A stretch of DNA of 46,032 nt, taken from the NCBI GenBank assembly GCA_012522335.1, contig JAAYKP010000044.1, forward strand, positions 1-46,032. Reading direction: 5' to 3'. Positions 8,711 to 16,852 of this stretch are shown one piece after another; within the stretch, counting starts at the first letter, position 1, and the number at the start of each line of letters is the position of its first letter. The DNA comes from Bacillota bacterium (GTDB lineage Bacteria; Bacillota; Dethiobacteria; Dethiobacterales; Dethiobacteraceae). The position numbers were made by a program, and so were the translations under genes. The notes beneath the pieces are model-generated. The model saw nothing but the letters and a program-made list of their open reading frames with translations, was not told the DNA's origin and ran no database searches.

Positions 8711-9865
8711 TTAGTACTTCGACCTTTGCGACGTCTTACCTTCAAAAAGATGGCAGATTTGTCGTGGCTGAGGGCTATGGGTAACAGGCAAATGTAAATG
8801 AACAGATGAGCCTTCGCCGCAAGTGCTGTCCACAACAATATAGCCGTTATGATGCTGCAGAATACGATTAGAAAGGGTCAGACCCAAACCGGAACCATCT
8901 TTCTTGGTTGTAAAGAAGGGCCTAAATATTCTTGACAAATCTTCTTGCCTGATACCGATACCTGTGTCACAGACAGAAATTGTCACAGTATTGCTTTCAC
9001 GCTGATAAACAGTCTTGACAGTCAGACAGCCGCCATCCGGCATCGCTTCCATGGCATTACGCAGTATATTTAAGAGAGCATATTTAATCAGTTTTGCGTC
9101 CGCCAAGCATAAGGGCGCATCTTTATCCAGGATTGTACGAATAACAATATTGGCAAGCGTACCGGCATGCTGTACCAGCTGCAGTAATTCCAAGAGCAGA
9201 GCGTTGATGGATATAAGCTGTAAGCCTTCAGCTTTAGGATGGAAAAGGGTCAACAAATCTGAAATAATATTTTCCACTTCTTTTATTCCCTCCAGTGCCA
9301 TCTGCAAATATGCTGAGACATCCTGCTCTGCTTTTTGGTTGGCCAGCTGGATATATCCTTTGATCGTCGTCAGTGGATTACGTATTTCGTGCGCTGTACC
9401 GGCGGCAATTTGGCTGACGATTGCCTGCACTTCAGCAGAATTAATTTCGTTCTGCAGGCGGCGGCTCTTGGTGTGATCCCTGCGCATCCAGATGGCGCCA
9501 CTGATTTCACCGGCCGGGCTCCGTACCAGGGCAACACTGTGCACAAAAACACCTTCCCGCCCTGTATACGGACAGTAGTTGTTTTCTACTTCCGTCATGC
9601 CCCGCCCACACTGCAGCGCTGACAAAAGGTAGTGTTCATGGCCGCCCAGCTGGGGGAAAACACTCTTCAGTGTTTTACCAACCACCTCTTCACTTTTTTT
9701 CTTAAAAACAAGCTCCGCCTGCCGATTAAAAAGTGTAATCCTGCCGTTCATATCGACAGCTACAATGACAGCCATAGTGTTATCTACAACGAAACTGGCG
9801 TATGCCCGCCAAAAATAATCAGGTAAACAATTTCTCGTCTTTAGTACAGTTTGTTTCGTCATCAT
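8711..9865 (-). CDS. PAS-domain sensor histidine kinase (sporulation-kinase type)
   Basis: The start is the ATG at 9865 behind GGGAGGC, giving 384 residues. There is no membrane helix, so it is probably cytoplasmic. An N-terminal PAS domain (~24-130) is followed by HisKA with the phospho-acceptor His159 in AHEIRNPLTTIKGY. A complete HATPase follows: N box NILRNAMEAMPDGG, DTGIGI, FRPFFTTK and GSGLGL. No response regulator gene is adjacent, as for the orphan kinases that feed Spo0F/Spo0A. Twenty-five bases separate it from the surface-protein gene downstream, so it may be co-transcribed with the envelope genes. The signal and target are unknown. Confidence 0.9.
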   Translation of the reverse strand: MMTKQTVLKTRNCLPDYFWRAYASFVVDNTMAVIVAVDMNGRITLFNRQAELVFKKKSEEVVGKTLKSVFPQLGGHEHYLLSALQCGRGMTEVENNYCPYTGREGVFVHSVALVRSPAGEISGAIWMRRDHTKSRRLQNEINSAEVQAIVSQIAAGTAHEIRNPLTTIKGYIQLANQKAEQDVSAYLQMALEGIKEVENIISDLLTLFHPKAEGLQLISINALLLELLQLVQHAGTLANIVIRTILDKDAPLCLADAKLIKYALLNILRNAMEAMPDGGCLTVKTVYQRESNTVTISVCDTGIGIRQEDLSRIFRPFFTTKKDGSGLGLTLSNRILQHHNGYIVVDSTCGEGSSVHLHLPVTHSPQPRQICHLFEGKTSQRSKY

Positions 9866-9972
9866 TTGCCACAGCCTCCCTGACAAAAAATCACAAACAA
9901 CTTTTATCATAGCAGATCATCTCTGAAAAATTTAGCAATTCCTGTCGGAAAACAAATAATTATTTTATCGGC

Positions 9973-10008
9973 CAAAAAATAACCACGAATGGCAAAACCA
10001 TTCGTGGC
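9973..10008 (-). terminator. Intrinsic terminator after the tRNA pair
   Basis: CCACGAATGG (9983-9992) and CCATTCGTGG (9998-10007) form a perfect 10-bp stem with a five-base loop. On the minus strand it is followed by TTATTTTTT. Confidence 0.85.
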
Positions 10009-10018
10009 AACAGGCTGA

Positions 10019-10093
10019 TGGTGGGGCTAACTGGGATCGAACCAGTGGCCTCTTGAATGTGAGTCAAGCGCTCTCCCCCTGAGCTATAGCCCC
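10019..10093 (-). tRNA. tRNA-Val (anticodon CAC)
   Basis: The reverse strand folds as a full cloverleaf: acceptor GGGGCTA/TAGCCCC, D arm GCTC/GAGC, anticodon stem CTTGA/TCAAG with loop CTCACAT (anticodon CAC), T arm ACTGG/CCAGT with TTCGATC. Discriminator A and an encoded CCA follow (10019-10021). It reads GTG codons. Confidence 0.95.
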
Positions 10094-10100
10094 TCTAAGC

Positions 10101-10176
10101 TGGTGGACGTGAGGGGATTCGAACCCCTGGCCTCTTGAATGCGAGCCAAGCGCTCTCCCAACTGAGCTACACGCCC
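10101..10176 (-). tRNA. tRNA-Ala (anticodon CGC)
   Basis: The cloverleaf has acceptor GGGCGTG/CACGTCC, which contains the G3:U70 wobble pair that identifies tRNA-Ala. The D arm is GCTC/GAGC, the anticodon loop CTCGCAT (anticodon CGC) and the T arm AGGGG/CCCCT. CCA is encoded at 10101-10103. Only 7 bases separate it from tRNA-Val, so the two are processed from one transcript, possibly begun upstream of the AcuA-like gene. Confidence 0.95.
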
Positions 10177-10223
10177 TTACCGTTAATTAATTTTATAAAA
10201 TTAAACATAAAAAATCAAGTAAT

Positions 10224-10868
10224 TTACTGCTTTTTCCCTTGATAACAGATAGCTTCAAAACGGGGAAAGACTTCTTTCGGGACCTGGGAGCCGAAGCGAA
10301 CTTGTAATAAGTTGGCAGGATGATCACAGATATCAGGATCATCTGTTAACATGGTTTGAAAGCCGGCTTTTTCTAATAACTTCTGCATCAGACGGCGATA
10401 CTGCCAGGTATTAATACGCTTGCCATGTAAATCCCAAAACCAATAACATTCCAGTGAAATAATAATTTTATCTTCCAGAAAATCGGTGGCAAAAGGAATC
10501 TGCACCAAAGCTCCCGCAATACCCATATCACGCCAATAGCGGGATACTTCAATAGCCCCTAATTCCATAATATCTAAGCCTGTATTTGTCCAGCGCTCAA
10601 ACTGTGGTCTGTGGAAGGTAATGTAACCGACAATGGTATTATGAATGTGAGCCAGATAGACCAATCCTTCCGGCAGAGCGGCAATTTCCACCAGCGCTTC
10701 CTGCTGCTGCAGGGGCTGCCTGAATTGATTTAAACCGCTGCAAATAGCCAACCTGCGGATATCTTCCCCGGTAACAGGTCCTTCTACCGTAATAAAGCCA
10801 CGAACTGTAAACAGATGACGTTTTGAAAACGTCCACAGGTTGCGCTCACCGGCATCGGGGGTTCTCAT
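10224..10868 (-). CDS. acuA: AcuA-like GNAT protein acetyltransferase
   Basis: The 214-residue product follows the AcuA family closely: FITVEGPVTGEDIRRL near the start, then QQQEALVEIAALPEG, IVGYITFHRP.FERW, LGAIEVSRYWRDMGIAGALV (the GNAT acetyl-CoA loop region), a YWFWDLHG segment, and TDDPDICDHPANLLQVRFG near the end. In B. subtilis AcuA acetylates and switches off acetyl-CoA synthetase. The acuBC genes are not next to it here, so the target is inferred by homology only. The canonical Q/RxxGxG/A loop is weak (RDMGIAG). The tRNA pair lies directly downstream on the same strand. Confidence 0.8.
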   Translation of the reverse strand: MRTPDAGERNLWTFSKRHLFTVRGFITVEGPVTGEDIRRLAICSGLNQFRQPLQQQEALVEIAALPEGLVYLAHIHNTIVGYITFHRPQFERWTNTGLDIMELGAIEVSRYWRDMGIAGALVQIPFATDFLEDKIIISLECYWFWDLHGKRINTWQYRRLMQKLLEKAGFQTMLTDDPDICDHPANLLQVRFGSQVPKEVFPRFEAICYQGKKQ

Positions 10869-10936
10869 AACGTCACCTCACCACTGTTTCTCAGTCATAT
10901 TATACTTTATCCACAGGTTTAATTCTATTAAAAGTA

Positions 10937-12613
10937 TTACAAAGAATCGTCGCTGCTGTTAGTATTACTACTCTCTTGAACAGTTAATGCTTTGAGCAGG
11001 GCCAGCGGCGGTTCAACTTTCCAAACCCCGTTTTCCATGCTTACCGTAAATTTTTCACCGCTTAACTTCTGCACTGCCACCGCTGATTTTAATGTTAAGT
11101 CTACAGTAAAGGTTGTCCCCTGCTCTGCGGTCACTGCATATGACGCCAGGGAGCTTGTCCAACCGTCAGCCCAGGCTTGGTAGTCAGCTTCACTCTGTGC
11201 AAAATCTCTGCTCTGCCAGAGAAAGGCATCGTACCATTTCTTCTTTTGCAGAGCTGTCAGATAGTCGCTAAGCGCAGTTTGTTTTGTACGGCCTAAGGCA
11301 TCATGACCCAGCGCTAAACGTGCGGCTGCCTGCGCCGCCTCCTGTATCTGTGCTTCATCTGCCGTCAGATACGAATCACGGCTGTATCTGCTGCCGGCAT
11401 TCCAGATTAAAAATTCATCTATGCCCAAAGCAAGCGCTGCTTCAATTTGTGCCCGCACTTGAACAGGGCCATACACGATGTGACCCTTCACCCACGTGGC
11501 GGTAAAGCTCTGCAGCCAGGGACGAATAATTGCCGGCCGCTGCAGCGGTGCGTTACGCTTCAGCGAATCTGTCAGGGCATACTTGACAGTGCCGGCAGGA
11601 TTCGCATCGGGGACGGCGATGCCAAAATAGCCAGGTCCGTAGTGACTGGGATAAATCATGGGACAGATATAGTCTACCAGGGATGATATTTTCTCCCAGC
11701 TTTGCCCGATCCCCTCGGCATCCCCCTTTGATGTGGCGACTACCCCGAACACATCAGCAGCGATATGCACATTATAGTCCGCCAGCTGCTCCCTGGCATA
11801 AGCCAGAAAGCCGGCAATGGCTTCAGCTTTACTGCGGCCATTGCTGCCGGGGAACTCCGCCTCCCGGTCAACACGCCGCGCATTTTCCGGAAATCTTACA
11901 TAGTCAAATTGAATTTCACGGAAACCTTTTAACGCCGCCTCTTTAGCGATGGCAATATTATAATCCCAGACATTTTTATCATAGGGATTTACCCAGGCAA
12001 AATTTTTCGGGTCACGCCATTGGCCGCCGCCATCACGTTTTTGAATCGCCCACGCCGGTTTAACCTCCGGCAGATGAGGATCCCGAAAAACTACCACACG
12101 GGCAATAGGGTAAATGTCACGCGCTTTCAGTTCGCTAAGCACTGCATCTATATCTTCAATTACCACACCTTTATTACCATTAACCTCTTTAACAATTTCA
12201 ATCTCACTGCGGTAGGTCATTAAGCCGCTGTCATTTTTAACATCTATCACCATGGCATTAAGTTCAGTCTCGTCAACCAGCTGCATTAACTCAGCAAAAC
12301 GCCTGCTGTTCGCCACCGTATGACCTGTCACATAAATTCCTTTTGCTTTAACCGCAGGATTATCTGCTCTGTCCACAGGCGGCAGAGGCACAAAAAAAGC
12401 CCCCAGCTCTTCTCGTAATTCTGCCTCGCGCCGGCGCCGCTCTTCTACCGCGTTTTGATATTCCTGCTCCGGATTTAAATGCTGCTCTTGTTCTGTCCCC
12501 TGCTTTTCTGAACGGGAAAAAGTATCCTGCAGGCAGCCGGCAAGACTTATGAGCAGCAGGGAAATAAGGACAATTACTGCGACCCTGCTCAACCAGATTA
12601 GCTTTTTCAACAT
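10937..12613 (-). CDS. Lipoprotein with DUF4015 putative glycoside-hydrolase domain
   Basis: A lipobox (LISLAGC, Cys27) after a hydrophobic signal marks a membrane-anchored lipoprotein of 558 residues. After a short charged coil, residues ~85-400 match the DUF4015 family, a TIM-barrel glycosidase-like fold: VKAKGIYVTGHT, AMVIDVKNDSG, ARVVVFRDPHLP, GFREIQFDYVRFPE, IAADVFGVVAT, SLVDYICPMIYPSHYGPGYFG and FLIWNAGSRYS. The Asp-rich strand ends fit a glycoside-hydrolase site, but no activity is proven for the family. The last ~100 residues form a small NTF2-like or IMS-like domain. It stands alone between AcuA and the Cys-rich gene. Confidence 0.85.
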   Translation of the reverse strand: MLKKLIWLSRVAVIVLISLLLISLAGCLQDTFSRSEKQGTEQEQHLNPEQEYQNAVEERRRREAELREELGAFFVPLPPVDRADNPAVKAKGIYVTGHTVANSRRFAELMQLVDETELNAMVIDVKNDSGLMTYRSEIEIVKEVNGNKGVVIEDIDAVLSELKARDIYPIARVVVFRDPHLPEVKPAWAIQKRDGGGQWRDPKNFAWVNPYDKNVWDYNIAIAKEAALKGFREIQFDYVRFPENARRVDREAEFPGSNGRSKAEAIAGFLAYAREQLADYNVHIAADVFGVVATSKGDAEGIGQSWEKISSLVDYICPMIYPSHYGPGYFGIAVPDANPAGTVKYALTDSLKRNAPLQRPAIIRPWLQSFTATWVKGHIVYGPVQVRAQIEAALALGIDEFLIWNAGSRYSRDSYLTADEAQIQEAAQAAARLALGHDALGRTKQTALSDYLTALQKKKWYDAFLWQSRDFAQSEADYQAWADGWTSSLASYAVTAEQGTTFTVDLTLKSAVAVQKLSGEKFTVSMENGVWKVEPPLALLKALTVQESSNTNSSDDSL

Positions 12614-12851
12614 ATCCCCCCGCTATTCGCTTTTACTCTACTTATACTTTAGCGGGAGTGGACAAGCCTGTCGAATGCGGATAAGTCCGTTTAGCGGGCA
12701 TTTTCATCAGCTAGCCTGCAGAAAGCAGGTATTTGCTAAGAATTCGGCACTTTGCCCCCATCATCCTAAATTAAACAGTTATGCCAAGCAGACTGAATAT
12801 TTATAATCAGACAGGCCATTTCCTCCTGACTAACCATAATTTGCGGCAGAG
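12614..12851. other. Gap with no gene
   Basis: This stretch holds the upstream region of the DUF4015 lipoprotein gene. I see no convincing promoter. One TGTCGAA (12669-12675), which is the Spo0A-box core, lies 56 bases before that gene's start; a seven-base match of this kind is expected several times by chance in this window. Confidence 0.5.
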
Positions 12852-12885
12852 GAAAAAGTGCCGGTTTTGCGTAAACCGGCACTTG
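12852..12885 (-). terminator. Intrinsic terminator after the Cys-rich gene
   Basis: AAGTGCCGGTTT (12856-12867) pairs perfectly with AAACCGGCACTT (12873-12884) around a five-base loop. On the minus strand the stem ends in TTTTT. It lies 14 bases past the TAG of the small Cys-rich ORF, which supports that ORF as a real gene. Confidence 0.85.
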
Positions 12886-12898
12886 TGTTAATAAAAAC

Positions 12899-13072
12899 CT
12901 ACAGCTGTACGCTCTCTGCAGTTTGTGTTTTGTGACCAAGCGGACCGCCTGAGCAGCAGGGGCGAGAAGGATTAGCATAAACGGGATCACAGCAATCACA
13001 TATTACTTTCCCGTTCAGGATATAGATGTCATCAGGCTCCACTTCTGAACCGCAAATGATGCAGGTACTCAT
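12899..13072 (-). CDS. Small cysteine-rich (zinc-ribbon-like) protein, 57 residues
   Basis: The ORF runs from an ATG at 13072 with AAGGAGG about 8 bases upstream to a TAG at 12899, with its own terminator 14 bases later. It begins MSTCIICGSEVEPDDIYI and holds CxxC (CIIC), CDCC and CC motifs, so seven cysteines in the first 40 residues. That is enough to bind zinc or an iron-sulphur centre. The C-terminal part is Gly/Thr-rich and probably flexible. I do not recognise a family. A strong ribosome site, tight terminator and patterned cysteines argue for a real protein. Confidence 0.75.
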   Translation of the reverse strand: MSTCIICGSEVEPDDIYILNGKVICDCCDPVYANPSRPCCSGGPLGHKTQTAESVQL

Positions 13073-13250
13073 GGGACAGCCTCCTTGTGATTTTTTTAAC
13101 TTGCTGCTTTTATTATAAACGAGACTGAACTAAAAGGCAAGGACTTTTCTGATAATTTTAAAAATTAACAATTGTGTTGGCACATGAGTGGGCTGCCGCT
13201 GACACGGCAGCCCGTTTTGCTTATATCAATGCAGCGGGTGAGAAACTATT

Positions 13251-14654
13251 TTAGTTGCGTACAATTTGAATCCATGTCTGCCCAAAAACTCGCTCTATTT
13301 CCTGACCATCCCCATAGTAGTAGCGCGTTGGTGAGCTGACACTGCTTTTCTTCCAGCTCCCGCGAAAATACTGACCTTGTGAGTAAAAATCGATAGCTCC
13401 TTCTCCGATTAAATTGGCTGTGGGCCTGCCGGCAAAATCATTATAATGCGGTGTATACTGTACAATAATATTTTTTGCCTGGATAGCTGCTCCATTACCG
13501 TCCCGATGCTGTTGACCATTGATGTAGCGGTAGTAGCAGCCCTTATCTGCAGCATACTTATAACTAACTTTGTAATTCCCACTATAATTAATAGTAAGCG
13601 CATTACCTGCTTTGCCCTGCCGACTTAAAAAGGCCGGCCGTACTACTATTGTCTGCGAACGTGCTTCCTCTTTTAACTGCTGCAGGTTAACATAGAGATT
13701 GTGCGGTGCCCGCCGCGACTTGTCACGATAAAAACTGGCATTAGATGATGTTAAAGCATCTGTATGCCTCAGATTTAAATCCTTAATCAGCTGCAGGTTA
13801 TCGTAGCTCCCCCCGGCATGGATAAAGCGTACACCGTTTTCCAAAGCCAAGGTAATATTATGCTGCCGGGCACTGCGCAGCGGTCCGACTTTGCCGGGGA
13901 AAGAAGCAAATAATGCCAAATAGCGCGTTATGCGCCCTTCCACTTCGTATTCATAGACAACATTGGCCTGAGACAATCCGTGCTGCGGTCTGGCAGCAGC
14001 GTGGTTGTCGATAACTACCCCGTAAACCGGTTTTACTTCTGCCTGCGGAATAGATGCTGCCATTTCATCAGCCAGCCTGCCCTGTGCTGCCGCTAAAAGT
14101 TTTTGCATTTCTTTTTCCTGCGCCACCAGGTTTTTATGTTCTGCTTCAACTTGATAGCGCAGATCAGTTAATCTTTCCTGTTCAGTTTCCATGGCCAGTT
14201 TGCGTTCTTGTAAAACTGCATATTCTTCACGCAGCGACGACACTATTTCGGCATCCCTGTTTAGAATACGGGTCATATAAACAAAACGTAAAATCAAATC
14301 ACCAAAATTTTCAGCATCAAACAAAACGTCCAGATAAGACAAACTGCCGGCCATATAAGCAGTGCGTACCCGCTCGCCAAAAATTGCGTTTTTTTCTGCC
14401 AAATTAGCCTCTGATTCTGCCAGCGCCAGTTTAGTTTGTTCCAGACGGGCTTCAGACTCTTTGAGTGCGGCGTTCAATTCGACAATTCTTTTTTCCCTGT
14501 CACTGATATCTTTTTTGAGTTCCGCAATTACTTTCTCCAGTTCCGCAATTTCTTTCCTGGTTTCCTCAGGATTGCTGAAAGCTGTACCGGTAAAAAGACT
14601 CACTATCAGTCCCAACAGCAGCAAAATGCTGAGCAGCCTCCGCCGGTGCTGCAT
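13251..14654 (-). CDS. Secreted PcsB/CwlO-like coiled coil fused to DUF3048 (YerB-like) domain; probable FtsEX partner
   Basis: This 467-residue protein has a signal peptide (residues 1-27, SILLLLGLIVSLFTGTAFS). A long coiled coil (~28-205) follows, interrupted by FGERVRTAYMAGSLSYLDVLFDAENFGDLI. That hinge is the hallmark of the CwlO/PcsB/EnvC partners of FtsX. Where those proteins carry a NlpC/P60, CHAP or M23 peptidase, this one has a DUF3048 domain (~210-467: VYGVVIDNHAAARPQHGL, VVYEYEVEGRITRYLALF, VGPLRSARQHN, FIHAGGS, RRAPHNLYVNL). It starts 12 bases after the ftsX stop with ribosome site TAGGAGGGG, so ftsE-ftsX-this gene form one unit. DUF3048 activity is not known to me; a cell-wall role is inferred. 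Confidence 0.85.
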   Translation of the reverse strand: MQHRRRLLSILLLLGLIVSLFTGTAFSNPEETRKEIAELEKVIAELKKDISDREKRIVELNAALKESEARLEQTKLALAESEANLAEKNAIFGERVRTAYMAGSLSYLDVLFDAENFGDLILRFVYMTRILNRDAEIVSSLREEYAVLQERKLAMETEQERLTDLRYQVEAEHKNLVAQEKEMQKLLAAAQGRLADEMAASIPQAEVKPVYGVVIDNHAAARPQHGLSQANVVYEYEVEGRITRYLALFASFPGKVGPLRSARQHNITLALENGVRFIHAGGSYDNLQLIKDLNLRHTDALTSSNASFYRDKSRRAPHNLYVNLQQLKEEARSQTIVVRPAFLSRQGKAGNALTINYSGNYKVSYKYAADKGCYYRYINGQQHRDGNGAAIQAKNIIVQYTPHYNDFAGRPTANLIGEGAIDFYSQGQYFRGSWKKSSVSSPTRYYYGDGQEIERVFGQTWIQIVRN

Positions 14655-14666
14655 AATTATCCCCTC

Positions 14667-15551
14667 CTAAACGCGCAGGTACTTGCGTACAGAAATTACG
14701 CTGCCCAAACCACCCATTAATGTTCCTAAACATAACAAACCAAGAAAGATGGGCACTAACTGCTCCACCGCAGTTACCGGCCGGATAAAGAAAGCAAAGG
14801 CATCCTGCTGCAGGGATGCTGCCAGTCGACTATAGGCTAGTCCTAAGGCAGCTGTCGAAGCCAGAGTACCTATCCAGCCCATGGCCATCCCTTCCAGCAG
14901 AAAGGGAAAGCGGATATACCAGTCACTGGCACCCAAATACTTCATAATGCCAATCTCCTCCTGCCGTGCCAGCACAGACAGGCGAATAGTAGTAATGATC
15001 AGAAAAACTGCGCCCAATGCCAGTAAAATACTTACGCCCACAAATAATTTGTTTAACCAGCCGGTAAGTTTGAGCAGACGTGCTACCAGCTCTTCACCAT
15101 AATCAGCCATCTCTACACCTGGCAGACTGCGAATTTTTTCTGTTAATTCCGAGACCAGGGAAGCATCCGTAGTTTTGACAAGAAAAGCATCAGGCAAAGG
15201 ATTGTCTGCACCCTTTAATCCTGCTAATAAGGACGGGTCCCCAAGAGAAGCGCTAAAATCAGCTAAACCATCTTCTTTAGAAATAAAGGTAATGCTCTCT
15301 ATGCCGGAGAGCTGCTGCAGCTGCTGCTCAACTAACTGCACATCAGCCTCGGCCTGTAAAAAGACAGCAATTTCCACATTTGCTTCTACGTCACGGATGA
15401 ATTGTCCCGCATTCACCGTCAGCAGTAAAAATCCACCCAGAATTGCTAACGAAACGGCAATTATACTGGCCGTCACTACTGCCAGCCAGAAGTTGCGTCT
15501 TAACGAAACAAAACTATCACGTAAACAGTATTTAAATGAATTAATGTTCAT
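14667..15551 (-). CDS. ftsX: Cell-division/wall-hydrolase regulator FtsX (membrane subunit)
   Basis: FtsX is the permease-like partner of the ATPase FtsE. It passes ATP-driven movement to a wall hydrolase or activator outside the cell. I start at the ATG at 15551, which overlaps the ftsE stop by 11 bases and follows GGGGGAG; this gives 294 residues, the normal size. The first helix is at ~19-42 (LAVVTASIIAVSLAILGGF). An extracellular loop with VEIAVFLQAEADVQ and GIESITFISKEDGL follows, then three helices near the end, with LARQEEIGIMKYLGASDWYIRFPFLLEG as the FtsX motif. The stop is TAG, embedded in the next gene's ribosome site. Confidence 0.95.
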   Translation of the reverse strand: MNINSFKYCLRDSFVSLRRNFWLAVVTASIIAVSLAILGGFLLLTVNAGQFIRDVEANVEIAVFLQAEADVQLVEQQLQQLSGIESITFISKEDGLADFSASLGDPSLLAGLKGADNPLPDAFLVKTTDASLVSELTEKIRSLPGVEMADYGEELVARLLKLTGWLNKLFVGVSILLALGAVFLIITTIRLSVLARQEEIGIMKYLGASDWYIRFPFLLEGMAMGWIGTLASTAALGLAYSRLAASLQQDAFAFFIRPVTAVEQLVPIFLGLLCLGTLMGGLGSVISVRKYLRV

Positions 15552-16230
15552 CGTGATAACTCCCCCGTTTCTCATCTCGTCTCAGTCGACCCTGCTCCAG
15601 GGAAATCACTCTTTTTTGCATACGGTCTACGATATCCCAGGCATGGGTGGCAATAATCACTGTCGTCCCACCCTGATTAATCTTGTCAAACAGCTCCATT
15701 AACTGCCGGGAAGTTTCCCGGTCCAAATTACCGGTAGGTTCATCTGCCAATAAAATCAGCGGTTTTTTGACTAAGGCCCGGGCCACCCCGACGCGCTGCT
15801 GCTCCCCGCCGGACAGTTCTTCAGGGAAATATTTCTCCTTTCCGGCCAAGCCGACTCTTTCCAGAGCCAGCGGCACTTCCGCCTGAATCTCTCTGCCCGA
15901 CTTACCTAAGACTTCCAAAGCAAAGGCTACATTTTCAAAGACTGTTTTTTGCTTAAGGAGTCGAAAATCCTGAAAGACCATGCCAATTTGGCGGCGATGC
16001 TGCAGCAGTGCCGCCTTTCCCAAGTGGGCTATATTCTTCCCATTAAAGAGGATTTCCCCACCGGTAGGTAATTGCTCTCGGAAGAACAGCTTTATTAGTG
16101 TGCTTTTGCCCGCACCACTGGGGCCAACCAAAAACACAAACTCACCAGGATCTATACGCAGTGAGATATCGGCCAACGCAGGTCGATCACCACCCGGATA
16201 TATCTTTGTTACCGCTTTACATTCGATCAA
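15541..16230 (-). CDS. ftsE: Cell-division ATP-binding protein FtsE
   Basis: This is the ABC ATPase that powers FtsX. The best start is the TTG at 16230, 7 bases after AAAGGGGTG, giving 229 residues as usual for FtsE; an upstream TTG at 16254 is less likely. The Walker A is GPSGAGKST (~36-44), with Q-loop VFQDF, signature LSGGEQQR, Walker [14 protein letters not shown] and switch His in [11 protein letters not shown]. All catalytic elements are present. The gene overlaps ftsX. A 210-base gap without clear ORF separates it from the pseudogene upstream. Confidence 0.95.
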   Translation of the reverse strand: MIECKAVTKIYPGGDRPALADISLRIDPGEFVFLVGPSGAGKSTLIKLFFREQLPTGGEILFNGKNIAHLGKAALLQHRRQIGMVFQDFRLLKQKTVFENVAFALEVLGKSGREIQAEVPLALERVGLAGKEKYFPEELSGGEQQRVGVARALVKKPLILLADEPTGNLDRETSRQLMELFDKINQGGTTVIIATHAWDIVDRMQKRVISLEQGRLRRDEKRGSYHDEH

Positions 16231-16405
16231 GTTACCGCACCCCTTTTTGCGCAAACCTTTACTACAGGTTTCGACTTATCACCCAATAATCCTGTTAACA
16301 ACAGCTTATTGTCCGAAAAACCAGTACTTATTTCCTGTATCAAGCATGTTACAGTCTGCCTGTAGTTTACTTCCTGTCAGGCAAAACTGAGGTGTAAAAA
16401 CATAG

Positions 16406-16434
16406 GCGGCTCCCTGCTTCCCGCCGGGAGCCGC
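16406..16434 (-). terminator. Hairpin, probable terminator of the decayed gene upstream of ftsE
   Basis: GCGGCTCCC (16406-16414) pairs with GGGAGCCGC (16426-16434). On the minus strand it is followed by CTATGTTTTT, a modest T-run, 12 bases past the end of the pseudogene. Confidence 0.6.
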
Positions 16435-16445
16435 TGTTTGTTTAG

Positions 16446-16801
16446 CTAATCTAACTGTGCCAGATAGTGTTGATATTCCTGCTGCTGTTTTTGCATTCAG
16501 CCTGGGTACTTGCTAATTGCTGCCGCAGTATTTGCATTACATGGTGAATTGAGTTTAAGTTCACTACAATCTGATTCAGTGAATCCTTAATACGTGATTG
16601 CACAACCCAATCAGCAATTAAGCCATCAAAGAAAAAATCAGCAAATGTGGCAAAAGAGCCGATATCGATGCTTTTGCAGTTTTTTCTCGTGAGCCTGCTC
16701 CCGCTCTAAATCCATTTCCAGAGCCTGTAAACGAGCAGCTAATTTTTCTTTACGTTTACCTGCTGGGCAGCTATGAGCAGCCTTTCATTAAGTTGTCGCA
16801 T
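16446..16801 (-). pseudogene. Remnant of a small helical (coiled-coil) protein with three frameshifts
   Basis: A start with ribosome site (TTGGAGG, ATG at 16801) opens MRQLNERLLIAAQQ but runs into TAG. Three one-base shifts restore a 118-residue protein. After GCCCAGCAG one base is missing, giving KRKEKLAARLQALEMDLERE. In CTGCAAAAGC one A is extra, giving SIDIGSFATFADFFFDGLIAD. Before ATGCAAAAACAG one base is missing, giving MQKQQQEYQHYLAQLD. The rebuilt product is Glu/Gln-rich helix, a Phe-rich middle and a second helix. I recognise no family. Coding quality remains good between the lesions, so decay is recent or the lesions are sequence errors. Confidence 0.7.
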
Positions 16802-16852
16802 AGTTTGCCTCCAAGGTTATTAAAATCAATTGCCAGCACCTAAGAAAACGGT

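Noticed and set aside
12669-12675. Spo0A box before the DUF4015 lipoprotein gene.
   Set aside because: Only a seven-base match with no promoter arrangement around it; several such matches are expected by chance.
12766-12999. A 77-codon minus-strand frame with a hydrophobic start.
   Set aside because: It overlaps the Cys-rich gene and its terminator in another frame, with no ribosome site.
14640-14670. ftsX ends in TAG and the next gene is in the same frame 12 bases later, so read-through would fuse FtsX to its coiled-coil partner.
   Set aside because: The TAG is part of the ribosome site TAGGAGGGG of the next gene, FtsX has normal length without fusion, and the partner has its own signal peptide.
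14362-14720. Plus-strand frames opposite the coiled-coil gene and similar long frames opposite carB, the RACE gene and others.
   Set aside because: They are antisense shadows of strongly supported genes and lack ribosome sites.
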